From Embiotoca jacksoni (Eukaryota; Chordata; Actinopteri; Embiotocidae), in NCBI GenBank assembly GCA_022577435.1, contig JAKOON010000040.1:756187-820186 (forward strand): a stretch of 64,000 nucleotides of DNA. Reading direction: 5' to 3'. Under the pieces are notes generated by a model, which saw only the letters and a list, made by a program, of their open reading frames with translations, did no database searches and was not told the DNA's origin. The translations under genes were made by a program, and so were the position numbers. Numbering within the stretch: the stretch's first letter is position 1; every line of letters starts with the position of its first letter. Below, one piece after another: positions 14,801-29,800 of this stretch.

Positions 14801-17800
14801 TGTACTACGTATTAGAAGTACAACGTATTAGATGTACGACGTATTAGAGGTACTACGTATTAGATGTACTACGTATTAGAGGTACCACGTATTAGATGTA
14901 CTACGTATTAGAAGTACCACGTATTAGAGGTACCACGTATTAGAGGTACTACGTATTAGATGGTACTACGTATTAGAGGTACTACGTATTAGATGTACTA
15001 CGTGTTACAGGTACCATGTATTAGATGTACTACGTCTTAGAAGTACCACGTATTAGATGTACGACGTATTAGAGGTACTACGTATTAGATGTACTACGTA
15101 TTAGAGGTACCACGTATTATATGTACCACGTATTATATGTACTACGTATTAGATGTACTACGTATTAGATGTACTACGTATTAGATGTACCACGTATTAG
15201 AGGTACCACGTATTATATGTACTACGTATTAGATGTACCACGTATTAGATGTACTACGTATTAGAGGTACCACGTATTAGATGTACTCCGTATTAGAGGT
15301 ACCACGTGTTAGAGGTACCACGTATTAGATGTACTACGTATTAGAAGTACCACGTATTAAATGTACCACGTATTAGATGTACTACGTATTAGAGGTACCA
15401 CGTATTAAATGTACTACGTATTAGATTTACTACGTATGAGAGGTACTCCGTATTAGCTGTACTACGTATTAGATGTACTACGTATTAGAGGTACTCCGTA
15501 TTAGATGTACTACGTATTAGAGGTACTACGTATTAGAGGTTCTCCGTATTAGATGTACTCCGTATTAGATGTACTCCGTATTAGAGGTACTCCGTATTAG
15601 ATGTACTCCGTATTAGAGGTACTCCGTATTAGATGTACTACGTGTTAGAGGTACTCCGTATTAGATGTACTACGTGTTAGAGGTACCACGTATTAGATGT
15701 ACTCCGTATTAGATGTACTCCGTATTAGAGGTACCACGTATTAGATGTACTCCGTATTAGATGTACCACGTATTAGAGGTACCACGTATTAGAGGTACTC
15801 CGTATTATATGTACTCCGTATTAGATGTACCACGTATTAGAGGTACCACGTATTATATGTACCACGTATTAGATGTACCACGTATTAGAGGTACCACGTA
15901 TTAGAGGTACTACGTATTAGATGTACTCCGTATTAGAGGTACTACGTATTAGATGTACTACGTATTAGAGGCACCACGTATTATATGTACTACGTATTAG
16001 AGGTACCACGTATTAGAGGTACTACGTATTAGAGGTACCACGTATTAGATGTACTACGTATTAGAAGTACCACGTATTAGATGTACGACGTATTAGAGGT
16101 ACTACGTATTAGATGTACTACGTATTAGAGGTACCACGTATTAGATGTACTACGTATTAGATGTACTCCGTATTAGATGTACTACATATTAGAGGTACCA
16201 CGTATTAGAGGTACCAATTATTATATGTACCACGTATTAGAGGTACTCCGTATTAGATGTACTCCGTATTAGAGGTACCACGTATTAGATGTACCACGTA
16301 TGAGAGGTACCACGTATTAGATGTACTCCGTATTAGAGGTACCAATTATTATATGTACTACGTATTAGATGTACTCCGTATTAGATGTACTACGTACTAG
16401 AGGTACCATGTATTAGAGGTACCAATTATTATATGTACTACGTATTAGATGTACTCCGTATTAGATGTACTACGTATTAGAGGTACCACGTATTAGAGGT
16501 ACCAATTATTATATGTACCACGTATTAGAGGTACTCCGTATTAGATGTACTCCGTATTAGATGTACTCCGTATTAGATGTACCACGTATTAGAGGTACCA
16601 CGTATTATATGTAATACGTATTAGAGGTACCACGTATTAGAAGTACCACGTATTAGATGTACGACGTATTAGAGGTACTACGTATTAGAGGTACTACGTA
16701 TTAGAGGTACCACGTATTAGATGTACTACGTATTAGATGTACCACGTATTAGATGTATGACGTATTAGAGGTACTACGTATTAGATGTACTACGTATTAG
16801 AGGTACCACGTATTAGATGTACTACGTATTAGAAGTACCACGTATTAGATGTACGACGTATTAGAGGTACTACGTATTAGAGGTACTACGTATTAGAGGT
16901 ACTACGTATTAGATGTACTACGTGTTAGAGGTACCATGTATTAGATGTACTACGTCTTAGAAATACCACGTATTAGATGTACGACGTATTAGAGGTACTA
17001 CGTATTAGATGTACCACGTATTAGAGGTACCACGTATTATATGTACCACGTATTATATGTACTACGTATTAGATGTACTACGTATTAGATGTACTACGTA
17101 TTAGATGTACCACGTATTAGAGGTACCACGTATTATATGTACTACGTATTAGAGGTACCACGTATTAGATGTACTACGTATTAGAGGTACCACGTATTAG
17201 ATGTACTCCGTATTAGAGGTACCACGTATTAGATGTACTACGTATTAGAGGTACCACGTATTAAATGTACCACGTATTAGATGTACTACGTATTAGAGGT
17301 ACCACGTATTAAATGTACTACGTATTAGATGTACTACGTATGAGAGGTACTCCGTATTAGATGTACTACGTATTAGAGGTACTCCGTATTAGATGTACTA
17401 CGTATTAGAGGTACTACGTATTAGAGGTACTCCGTATTAGATGTACTCCGTATTAGATGTACTACGTATTAGAGGTACTCCGTATTAGATGTACTACGTA
17501 TTAGAGGTACTCCGTATTAGATGTACTACGTGTTAGAGGTACCACGTATTAGATGTACTCCGTATTAGATGTACTCCGTATTAGATGTACTCCGTATTAG
17601 ATGTACTCCGTATTAGAGGTACCACGTATTAGATGTACTCCGTATTAGATGTACCACGTATTAGAGGTACTACGTATTAGAGGTACTCCGTATTATATGT
17701 ACTCCGTATTAGATGTACTCCGTATTAGAGGTACCACGTATTAGAGGTACCACATATTAGAGGTACCACGTATTATATGTACTACGTATTAGATGTACCA

Positions 17801-20800
17801 CGTATTAGAGGTACCACGTATTAGAGGTACCACGTATTATATGTACTACGAATTAGATGTACTACGTATTAGAGGTACTACGTATTAGAGGTACCACGTA
17901 TTAGAGGTACTACGTATTAGATGTACTCCGTATTAGATGTACTCCGTATTAGATGTACTACGTATTAGAGGTACTACGTATTAGATGTACTACGTATTAG
18001 AGGTACTACGTATTAGAGGTACCACGTATTAGATGTACCACGTATTAGAGGTACCACGTATTAGAGGTACTACGTATTAGATGTACTCCGTATTAGATGT
18101 ACTCCGTATTAGAGGTACCAATTATTATATGTACTACGTATTAGATGTACTCCGTATTAGATGTACTACGTATTAGAGGTACCACGTATTATATGTACTA
18201 CGTATTAGATGTACCACGTATTAGAGGTACTCCGTATTAGATGTACTCCGTATTAGATGTACTCCGTATTAGATGTACTACGTATTACAGGTACCACGTA
18301 TTAGAGGTACTACGTATTAGATGTACTACGTATTAGAGGTACTACGTATTAGAGGTACCACGTATTATATGTACTACGTATTAGAGGTACCACGTATTAG
18401 ATGTACTCCGTATTAGATGTACTCCGTATTAGATGTACTCCGTATTAGATGTACTACGTATTAGAGGTACCACGTATTATATGTACTACGTATTAGATGT
18501 ACTCCGTATTAGATGTACTCCGTATTAGATGTACTACGTATTAGAGGTACCACGTATTAGAGGTACCAATTATTATATGTACTACGTATTAGATGTACTC
18601 CGTATTAGATGTACTACGTATTAGAGGTACCACGTATTAGAGGTACCAATTATTATATGTACCACGTATTAGAGGTACTACGTATTAGATGTACTCCGTA
18701 TTAGATGTACTCCGTATTAGATGTACTACGTATTAGAGGTACCACGTATTATATGTACTACGTATTAGAGGTACCACGTATTAGATTTACCACATATTAG
18801 AGGTACCACGTAGTAGAAGTACCACGTATTAGAGGTACTACGTATTAGAGGTACTACGTATTAGAGGTACCACGTATTAGATGTACGACGTATTAGAAGT
18901 ACCACGTATTAGATGTACGACGTATTAGAGGTACTACTTATTAGATGTACTACGTATTAGAGGTACCACGTATTAGATGTACGACGTATTAGATGTACTA
19001 CGTATTAGAAGTACCACGTATTAGATGTACCACGTATTAGAGGTACTACGTATTAGAGGTACTACGTATTAGAGGTACCACGTATTAGATGTACTACGTA
19101 TTAGAAGTACCACGTATTAGATGTACGACGTATTAGAGGTACTACGTATTAGAGGTACTACGTATTAGAGGTACTACGTATTAGATGTACTACGTGTTAG
19201 AGGTACCATGTATTAGATGTACTACGTCTTAGAAGTACCACGTATTAGATGTACGACGAATTAGAGGTACTACGTATTAGATGTACTACGTATTAGAGGT
19301 ACCACGTATTATATGTACCACGTATTATATGTACTACGTATTAGATGTACTACGTATTAGATGTACTACGTATTAGATGTACCACGTATTCGAGGTACCA
19401 CGTATTATATGTACTACGTATTAGATGTACCACGTATTAGATGTACTACGTATTAGAGGTACCACGTATTAGATGTACTCCGTATTAGAGGTACCACGTA
19501 TTAGATGTACTACGTATTAGAGGTACCACGTATTAAATGTACCACGTATTAGATGTACTACGTATTAGAGGTACCACGTATTAAATGTACTACGTATTAG
19601 ATGTACTACGTATGAGAGGTACTCCGTATTAGATGTACTACGTATTAGAGGTACTCCGTATTAGATGTACTACGTATTAGAGGTACTACGTATTAGAGGT
19701 ACTCCGTATTAGATGTACTCCGTATTAGATGTACTACGTATTAGAGGTACTCCGTATTAGATGTACTACGTATTAGAGGTACTCCGTATTAGATGTACTA
19801 CGTGTTAGAGGTACTCCGTATTAGATGTACTCCGTATTAGATGTACTCCGTATTAGATGTACTCCGTATTAGATGTACTCCGTATTAGAGGTACCACGTA
19901 TTAGATGTACTCCGTATTAGATGTACCACGTATTAGAGGTACTACGTATTAGATGTACTCCGTATTAGAGGTACCACGTATTAGATGTACTCCGTATTAG
20001 ATGTACCACGTATTAGAGGTACTACGTATTAGAGGTACTCCGTATTATATGTACTCCGTATTAGATGTACTCCGTATTAGAGGTACCACGTATTAGAGGT
20101 ACCACATATTAGAGGTACCACGTATTATATGTACTACGTATTAGATGTACCACGTACTAGAGGTACCACGTATTAGAGGTACCACGTATTATATGTACTA
20201 CGAATTAGATGTACTACGTATTAGAGGTACTACGTATTAGAGGTACCACGTATTAGAGGTACTACGTATTAGATGTACTCCGTATTAGATGTACTCCGTA
20301 TTAGATGTACTACGTATTAGAGGTACTACGTATTAGATGTACTACGTATTAGAGGTACTACGTATTAGATGTACCACGTATTAGAGGTACCACGTATTAG
20401 AGGTACTACGTATTAGATGTACTCCGTATTAGATGTACTCCGTATTAGAGGTACCAATTATTATATGTACTACGTATTAGATGTACTCCGTATTAGATGT
20501 ACTACGTATTAGAGGTACCACGTATTATATGTACTACGTATTAGATGTACCACGTATTAGAGGTACTCCGTATTAGATGTACTCCGTATTAGATGTACTC
20601 CGTATTAGATGTACTACGTATTACAGGTACCACGTATTAGAGGTACTACGTATTAGATGTACTACGTATTAGAGGTACTACGTATTAGAGGTACCACGTA
20701 TTATATGTACTAAGTATTAGATGTACTCCGTATTAGATGTACTCCGTATTAGATGTACCACGTATTAGAGGTACAACGTATTAGATGTACTCCGTATTAG

Positions 20801-23800
20801 ATGTACTACGTATTACAAGTACCACGTATTATATGTACTACGTATTAGAGGTACCACGTATTAGAGGTACTACGTATTAGATGTACTCCGTATTAGATGT
20901 ACTCCGTATTAGAGGTACCACGTATTATATGTACTACGTATTAGATGTACTCCGTATTAGATGTACTCCGTATTAGAGGTACCACGTATTAGATGTACCA
21001 CGTATGAGAGGTACCACGTATTAGATGTACTACATATTAGATGTACTACGTATTAGAGGTACCACGTATTAGATGTACTCCGTATTAGATGTACTCCGTA
21101 TTAGAGGTACCAATTATTATATGTACTACGTATTAGATGTACTCCGTATTAGATGTACTACGTATTAGAGGTACCACGTATTAGAGATACCAATTATTAT
21201 ATGTACCACGTATTAGAGGTACTACGTATTAGATGTACGACGTATTAGAGGTACCACGTATTAGATGTACTATGTATTAGAGGTACTACGTATTAGAGGT
21301 ACTACGTATTAGATGTACTAAGTGTTAGAGTTACCACGTATTAGGGGTACTACGTATTAGAGGTACCACGTATTAGATGTACCACGTATTAGAGGTACCA
21401 CGTATTAGAGGTACTACGTATTAGATGTACTCCGTATTAGATGTACTCCGTATTAGATGTACTACGTATTCGAGGTACCTCGTATTATATGTACTACGTA
21501 TTAGATGTACCACGTATTAGAGGTACTACGTATTAGATGTACTCCGTATTAGATGTACTCCGTATTACAGGTACCACGTATTATATGTACTACGTATTAG
21601 AGGTACCACGTATTAGAGGTACTACGTATTAGATGTACTCCGTATTAGATGTACTCCGTATTAGAGGTACCACGTATTATATGTACTACGTATTAGATGT
21701 ACTCCGTATTAGATGTACTCCGTATTAGAGGTACCACGTATTAGATGTACCACGTATGAGAGGTACCACGTATTAGATGTACTACGTATTAGATGTACTA
21801 CGTACTAGAGGTACCACGTATTAGATGTACTCCGTATTAGATGTACTCCGTATTAGATGTACTCCGTATTAGATGTACTACGTATTAGAGGTACCACGTA
21901 TTAGAGATACCAATTATTATATGTACCACGTATTAGAGGTACTACGTATTAGATGTACGACGTATTAGAGGTACCACGTATTAGATGTACTATGTATTAG
22001 AGGTACTACGTATTAGAGGTACTACGTATTAGATGTACTAAGTGTTAGAGGTACCACGTATTAGGGGTACTACGTATTAGAGGTACCACGTATTAGATGT
22101 ACCACGTATTAGAGGTACCACGTATTAGAGGTACCACGTATTAGAGGTACTACGTATTAGATGTACTCCGTATTAGATGTACTCCGTATTAGATGTACTA
22201 CGTATTCGAGGTACCACGTATTATATGTACTACGTATTAGATGTACCACGTATTAGAGGTACTACGTATTAGATGTACTCCGTATTAGATGTACTCCGTA
22301 TTAGAGGTACCAATTATTATATGTACTACGTATTAGATGTACTCCGTATTAGATGTACTACGTATTAGAGGTACCACGTATTATATGTACTACGTATTAG
22401 ATGTACCACGTATTAGAGGTACTCCGTATTAGATGTACTCCGTATTAGATGTACTCCGTAATAGATGTACTACGTATTACAGGTACCACGTATTAGAGGT
22501 ACTACGTATTAGATGTACTACGTATTACAGGTACTACGTATTAGAGGTACCACGTATTATATGTACTCCGTATTAGATGTACTACGTATTAGATGTACTC
22601 CGTATTAGAGGTACAACGTATTAGATGTACTCCGTATTAGATGTACTACGTATTACAGGTACCACGTATTATATGTACTACGTATTAGAGGTACCACGTA
22701 TTAGAGGTACTACGTATTAGATGTACTCCGTATTAGATGTACTCCGTATTAGAGGTACCACGTATTATATGTACTACGTATTAGATGTACTCCGTACTAG
22801 ATGTACTCCGTATTAGAGGTACCACGTATTAGATGTACCACGTATGAGAGGTACCACATATTAGATGTACTACGTATTAGATGTACTACGTATTAGAGGT
22901 ACCACGTATTAGATGTACTCCGTATTAGATGTACTCCGTATTAGATGTACTACGTATTAGAGGTACCACGTATTAGATGTACTCCGTATTAGATGTACTA
23001 CGTATTAGAGGTACCACGTATTAGAGGTACCAATTATTATATGTACTACGTATTAGATGTACTCCGTATTAGATGTACTACGTATTAGAGGTACCACGTA
23101 TTAGAGATACCAATTATTATATGTACCACGTATTAGAGGTACTACGTATTAGATGTACTCCGTATTAGATGTACTCCGTATTAGATGTACCACGTATTAG
23201 AGGTACCACGTATTAGATTTACCACATATTAGAGGTACCAAGTATTAGAAGTACCACGTATTAGATGTACGACGTATTAGATGTACTCCGTATTAGAGGT
23301 ACAACGTATTAGAGGTACAACGTATTAGATGTACTCCGTATTAGATGTACTCCGTACTAGATGTACTCCGTATTAGAGGTACCACGTATTAGATGTACCA
23401 CGTATGAGAGGTACCACGTATTAGATGTACTACGTATTAGATGTACTACGTATTAGAGGTACCACGTATTAGATGTACTCCGTATTAGATGTACTCCGTA
23501 TTAGATGTACTACGTATTAGAGGTACCACGTATTAGATGTACTACGTATTAGAGGTACCACGTATTAGAGGTACCAATTATTATATGTACTACGTATTAG
23601 ATGTACTCCGTATTAGATGTACTACGTATTAGAGGTACCACGTATTAGAGATACCAATTATTATATGTACCACGTATTAGAGGTACTACGTATTAGATGT
23701 ACTCCGTATTAGATGTACTCCGTATTAGATGTACCACGTATTAGAGGTACCACGTATTAGATTTACCAAGTATTAGAGGTACCAAGTATTAGAAGTACCA

Positions 23801-26800
23801 CGTATTAGATGTACGACGTATTAGAGGTACTACGTATTAGAGGTACTACGTATTAGAGGTACTACGTATTAGATGTACTACGTATTAGAAGTACAACGTA
23901 TTAGATGTACGACGTATTAGAGGTACTACGTATTAGATGTACTACGTATTAGAGGTACCACGTATTAGATGTACTACGTATTAGAAGTACCACGTATTAG
24001 AGGTACCACGTATTAGAGGTACTACGTATTAGATGGTACTACGTATTAGAGGTACTACGTATTAGATGTACTACGTGTTACAGGTACCATGTATTAGATG
24101 TACTACGTCTTAGAAGTACAACGTATTAGATGTACGACGTATTAGAGGTACTACGTATTAGATGTACTACGTATTAGAGGTACCACGTATTATATGTACC
24201 ACGTATTATATGTACTACGTATTAGATGTACTACGTATTAGATGTACTACGTATTAGATGTACCACGTATTAGAGGTACCACGTATTATATGTACTACGT
24301 ATTAGATGTACCACGTATTAGATGTACTACGTATTAGAGGTACCACGTATTAGATGTACTCCGTATTAGAGGTACCACGTGTTAGAGGTACCACGTATTA
24401 GATGTACTACGTATTAGAAGTACCACGTATTAAATGTACCACGTATTAGATGTACTACGTATTAGAGGTACCACGTATTAAATGTACTACGTATTAGATT
24501 TACTACGTATGAGAGGTACTCCGTATTAGATGTACTACGTATTAGATGTACTACGTATTAGAGGTACTCCGTATTAGATGTACTACGTATTAGAGGTACT
24601 ACGTATTAGAGGTACTCCGTATTAGATGTACTCCGTATTAGATGTACTCCGTATTAGAGGTACTCCGTATTAGATGTACTACGTATTAGAGGTACTCCGT
24701 ATTAGATGTACTACGTGTTAGATGTACTCCGTATTAGATGTACTCCGTATTAGATGTACTCCGTATTAGATGTACTCCGTATTAGAGGTACCACGTATTA
24801 GATGTACTCCGTATTAGATGTACCACGTATTAGAGGTACCACGTATTAGAGGTACTCCGTATTATATGTACTCCGTATTAGATGTACCACGTATTAGAGG
24901 TACTACGTATTAGAGGTACTCCGTATTAGATGTACTCCGTATTAGATGTACTCCGTATTAGAGGTACTCCGTATTAGATGTACTACGTATTAGAGGTACT
25001 CCGTATTAGATGTACTACGTGTTAGATGTACTCCGTATTAGATGTACTCCGTATTAGATGTACTCCGTATTAGATGTACTCCGTATTAGAGGTACCACGT
25101 ATTAGATGTACTCCGTATTAGATGTACCACGTATTAGAGGTACCACGTATTAGAGGTACCACGTATTATATGTACCACGTATTAGATGTACCACGTATTA
25201 GAGGTACCACGTATTAGAGGTACTACGTATTAGATGTACTCCGTATTAGAGGTACTACGTATTAGATGTACTACGTATTAGAGGCACCACGTATTAGAGG
25301 TACCACGTATTAGAGGTACTACGTATTAGAGGTACCACGTATTAGATGTACTACGTATTAGAAGTACCACGTATTAGATGTACGACGTATTAGAGGTACT
25401 ACGTATTAGATGTACTACGTATTAGAGGTACCACGTATTAGATGTACTACGTATTAGATGTACTCCGTATTAGATGTACTACGTATTAGAGGTACCACGT
25501 ATTAGAGGTACCAATTATTATATGTACCACGTATTAGAGGTACTCCGTATTAGATGTACTCCGTATTAGAGGTACCACGTATTAGATGTACCACGTATGA
25601 GAGGTACCACGTATTAGATGTACTCCGTATTAGAGGTACCAATTATTATATGTACTACGTATTAGATGTACTCCGTATTAGATGTACTACGTATTAGAGG
25701 TACCATGTATTAGAGGTACCAATTATTATATGTACTACGTATTAGATGTACTCCGTATTAGATGTACTACGTATTAGAGGTACCACGTATTAGAGGTACC
25801 AATTATTATATGTACCACGTATTAGAGGTACTCCGTATTAGATGTACTCCGTATTAGATGTACTCCGTATTAGATGTACCACGTATTAGAGGTACCACGT
25901 ATTATATGTAATACGTATTAGAGGTACCACGTATTAGAAGTACCACGTATTAGATGTACGACGTATTAGAGGTACTACGTATTAGAGGTACTACGTATTA
26001 GAGGTACCACGTATTAGATGTACTACGTATTAGATGTACCACGTATTAGATGTACGACGTATTAGAGGTACTACGTATTAGATGTACTACGTATTAGAGG
26101 TACCACGTATTAGATGTACTACGTATTAGAAGTACCACGTATTAGATGTACGACGTATTAGAGGTACTACGTATTAGAGGTACTACGTATTAGAGGTACT
26201 ACGTATTAGATGTACTACGTGTTAGAGGTACCATGTATTAGATGTACTACGTCTTAGAAGTACCACGTATTAGATGTACGACGTATTAGAGGTACTACGT
26301 ATTAGATGTACTACGTATTAGAGGTACCACGTATTATATGTACCACGTATTATATGTACTACGTATTAGATGTACTACGTATTAGATGTACTACGTATTA
26401 GATGTACCACGTATTAGAGGTACCACGTATTATATGTACTACGTATTAGATGTACCACGTATTAGATGTACTACGTATTAGAGGTACCACGTATTAGATG
26501 TACTCCGTATTAGAGGTACCACGTATTAGATGTACTACGTATTAGAGGTACCACGTATTAAATGTACCACGTATTAGATGTACTACGTATTAGAGGTACC
26601 ACGTATTAAATGTACTACGTATTAGATGTACTACGTATGAGAGGTACTCCGTATTAGATGTACTACGTATTAGAGGTACTCCGTATTAGATGTACTACGT
26701 ATTAGAGGTACTACGTATTAGAGGTACTCCGTATTAGATGTACTCCGTATTAGATGTACTACGTATTAGAGGTACTCCGTATTAGATGTACTACGTATTA

Positions 26801-29800
26801 GAGGTACTCCGTATTAGATGTACTACGTGTTAGAGGTACCACGTATTAGATGTACTCCGTATTAGATGTACTCCGTATTAGAGGTACCACGTATTAGATG
26901 TACTCCGTATTAGATGTACCACGTATTAGAGGTACTACGTATTAGAGGTACTCCGTATTATATGTACTCCGTATTAGATGTACTCCGTATTAGAGGTACC
27001 ACGTATTAGAGGTACCACGTATTAGAGGTACCACGTATTATATGTACTACGTATCAGATGTACCACGTATTAGAGGTACCACGTATTAGAGGTACCACGT
27101 ATTATATGTACTACGAATTAGATGTACTACGTATTAGAGGTACTACGTATTAGAGGTACCACGTATTAGAGGTACTACGTATTAGATGTACTCCGTATTA
27201 GATGTACTCCGTATTAGATGTACTACGTATTAGAGGTACTACGTATTAGATGTACTACGTATTAGAGGTACTACGTATTAGAGGTACCACGTATTAGATG
27301 TACCACGTATTAGAGGTACCACGTATTAGAGGTACTACGTATTAGATGTACTCCGTATTAGATGTACTCCGTATTAGAGGTACCAATTATTATATGTACT
27401 ACGTATTAGATGTACTCCGTATTAGATGTACTACGTATTAGAGGTACCACGTATTATATGTACTACGTATTAGATGTACCACGTATTAGAGGTACTCCGT
27501 ATTAGATGTACTCCGTATTAGATGTACTCCGTATTAGATGTACTACGTATTACAGGTACCACGTATTAGAGGTACTACGTATTAGATGTACTACGTATTA
27601 GAGGTACTACGTATTAGAGGTACCACGTATTATATGTACTACGTATTAGAGGTACCACGTATTAGATGTACTCCGTATTAGATGTACTCCGTATTAGATG
27701 TACTACGTATTAGATGTACTACGTATTAGAGGTACCACGTATTATATGTACTACGTATTAGATGTACTCCGTATTAGATGTACTCCGTATTAGATGTACT
27801 ACGTATTAGAGGTACCAATTATTATATGTACTACGTATTAGATGTACTCCGTATTAGATGTACTCCGTATTAGAGGTACCACGTATTATATGTACTACGT
27901 ATTAGATGTACTCCGTATTAGATGTACTCCGTATTAGAGGTACCACGTATTAGAGGTACCAATTATTATATGTACTACGTATTAGATGTACTCCGTATTA
28001 GATGTACTCCGTATTAGATGTACTACGTATTAGAGGTACCACGTATTATATGTACTACGTATTAGATGTACTCCGTATTAGATGTACTCCGTATTAGAGG
28101 TACCACGTATTAGAGGTACCAATTATTATATGTACTACGTATTAGATGTACTCCGTATTAGATGTACTACGTATTAGAGGTACCACGTATTAGAGGTACC
28201 AATTATTATATGTACCACGTATTAGAGGTACTACGTATTAGATGTACTCCGTATTAGATGTACTCCGTATTAGATGTACTACGTATTAGAGGTACCACGT
28301 ATTATATGTACTACGTATTAGAGGTACCACGTATTAGATTTACCACATATTAGAGGTACCACGTAGTAGAAGTACCACGTATTAGAGGTACTACGTATTA
28401 GAGGTACTACGTATTAGAGGTACCACGTATTAGATGTACGACGTATTAGAAGTACCACGTATTAGATGTACGACGTATTAGAGGTACTACTTATTAGATG
28501 TACTACGTATTAGAGGTACCACGTATTAGATGTACGACGTATTAGATGTACTACGTATTAGAAGTACCACGTATTAGATGTACCACGTATTAGAGGTACT
28601 ACGTATTAGAGGTACTACGTATTAGAGGTACCACGTATTAGATGTACTACGTATTAGAAGTACCACGTATTAGATGTACGACGTATTAGAGGTACTACGT
28701 ATTAGAGGTACTACGTATTAGAGGTACTACGTATTAGATGTACTACGTGTTAGAGGTACCATGTATTAGATGTACTACGTCTTAGAAGTACCACGTATTA
28801 GATGTACGACGAATTAGAGGTACTACGTATTAGATGTACTACGTATTAGAGGTACCACGTATTATATGTACCACGTATTATATGTACTACGTATTAGATG
28901 TACTACGTATTAGATGTACTCCGTATTAGATGTACTACGTATTAGAGGTACTACGTATTAGAGGTACTACGTATTAGAGGTACTCCGTATTAGATGTACT
29001 CCGTATTAGATGTACTAGGTATTAGAGGTACTCCGTATTAGATGTACTACGTGTTAGAGGTACCACGTATTAGATGTACTCCGTATTAGATGTACTCCGT
29101 ATTAGATGTACTCCGTATTAGAGGTACCACGTATTTGATGTACTCCGTATTAGATGTACCACGTATTAGAGGTACCACGTATTAGAGGTACTCCGTATTA
29201 TATGTACTCCGTATTAGATGTACTCCGTATTAGAGGTACCACGTATTAGAAGTACCACATATTAGAGGTACCACGTATTATATGTACTACGTATTAGATG
29301 TACCACGTATTAGAGGTACCACGTATTAGAGGTACCACGTATTATATGTACTACGTATTAGATGTACTACGTATTAGAGGTACTACGTATTAGAGGTACC
29401 ACGTATTAGAGGTACCACGTATTAGATGTACTCCGTATTAGATGTACTCCGTATTAGATGTACTCCGTATTAGATGTACCACGTATTATATGTACTACGT
29501 ATTAGAGGTACCACGTATTAGATGTACTCCGTATTAGATGTACTACGTATTAGAGGTACCACGTATTATATGTACTACGTATTAGATGTACCACGTATTA
29601 GATGTACTCCGTATTAGATGTACTCCGTATTAGAGGTACCACGTATTAGATGTACCACGTATGAGAGGTACCACGTATTAGAGGTACCACGTATTAGAGG
29701 TACCACGTATTAGATGTACTCCGTATTAGATGTACTCCGCATTAGAGGTACCAATTATTATATGTACCACGTATTAGAGGTACTACGTATTAGATGTACT

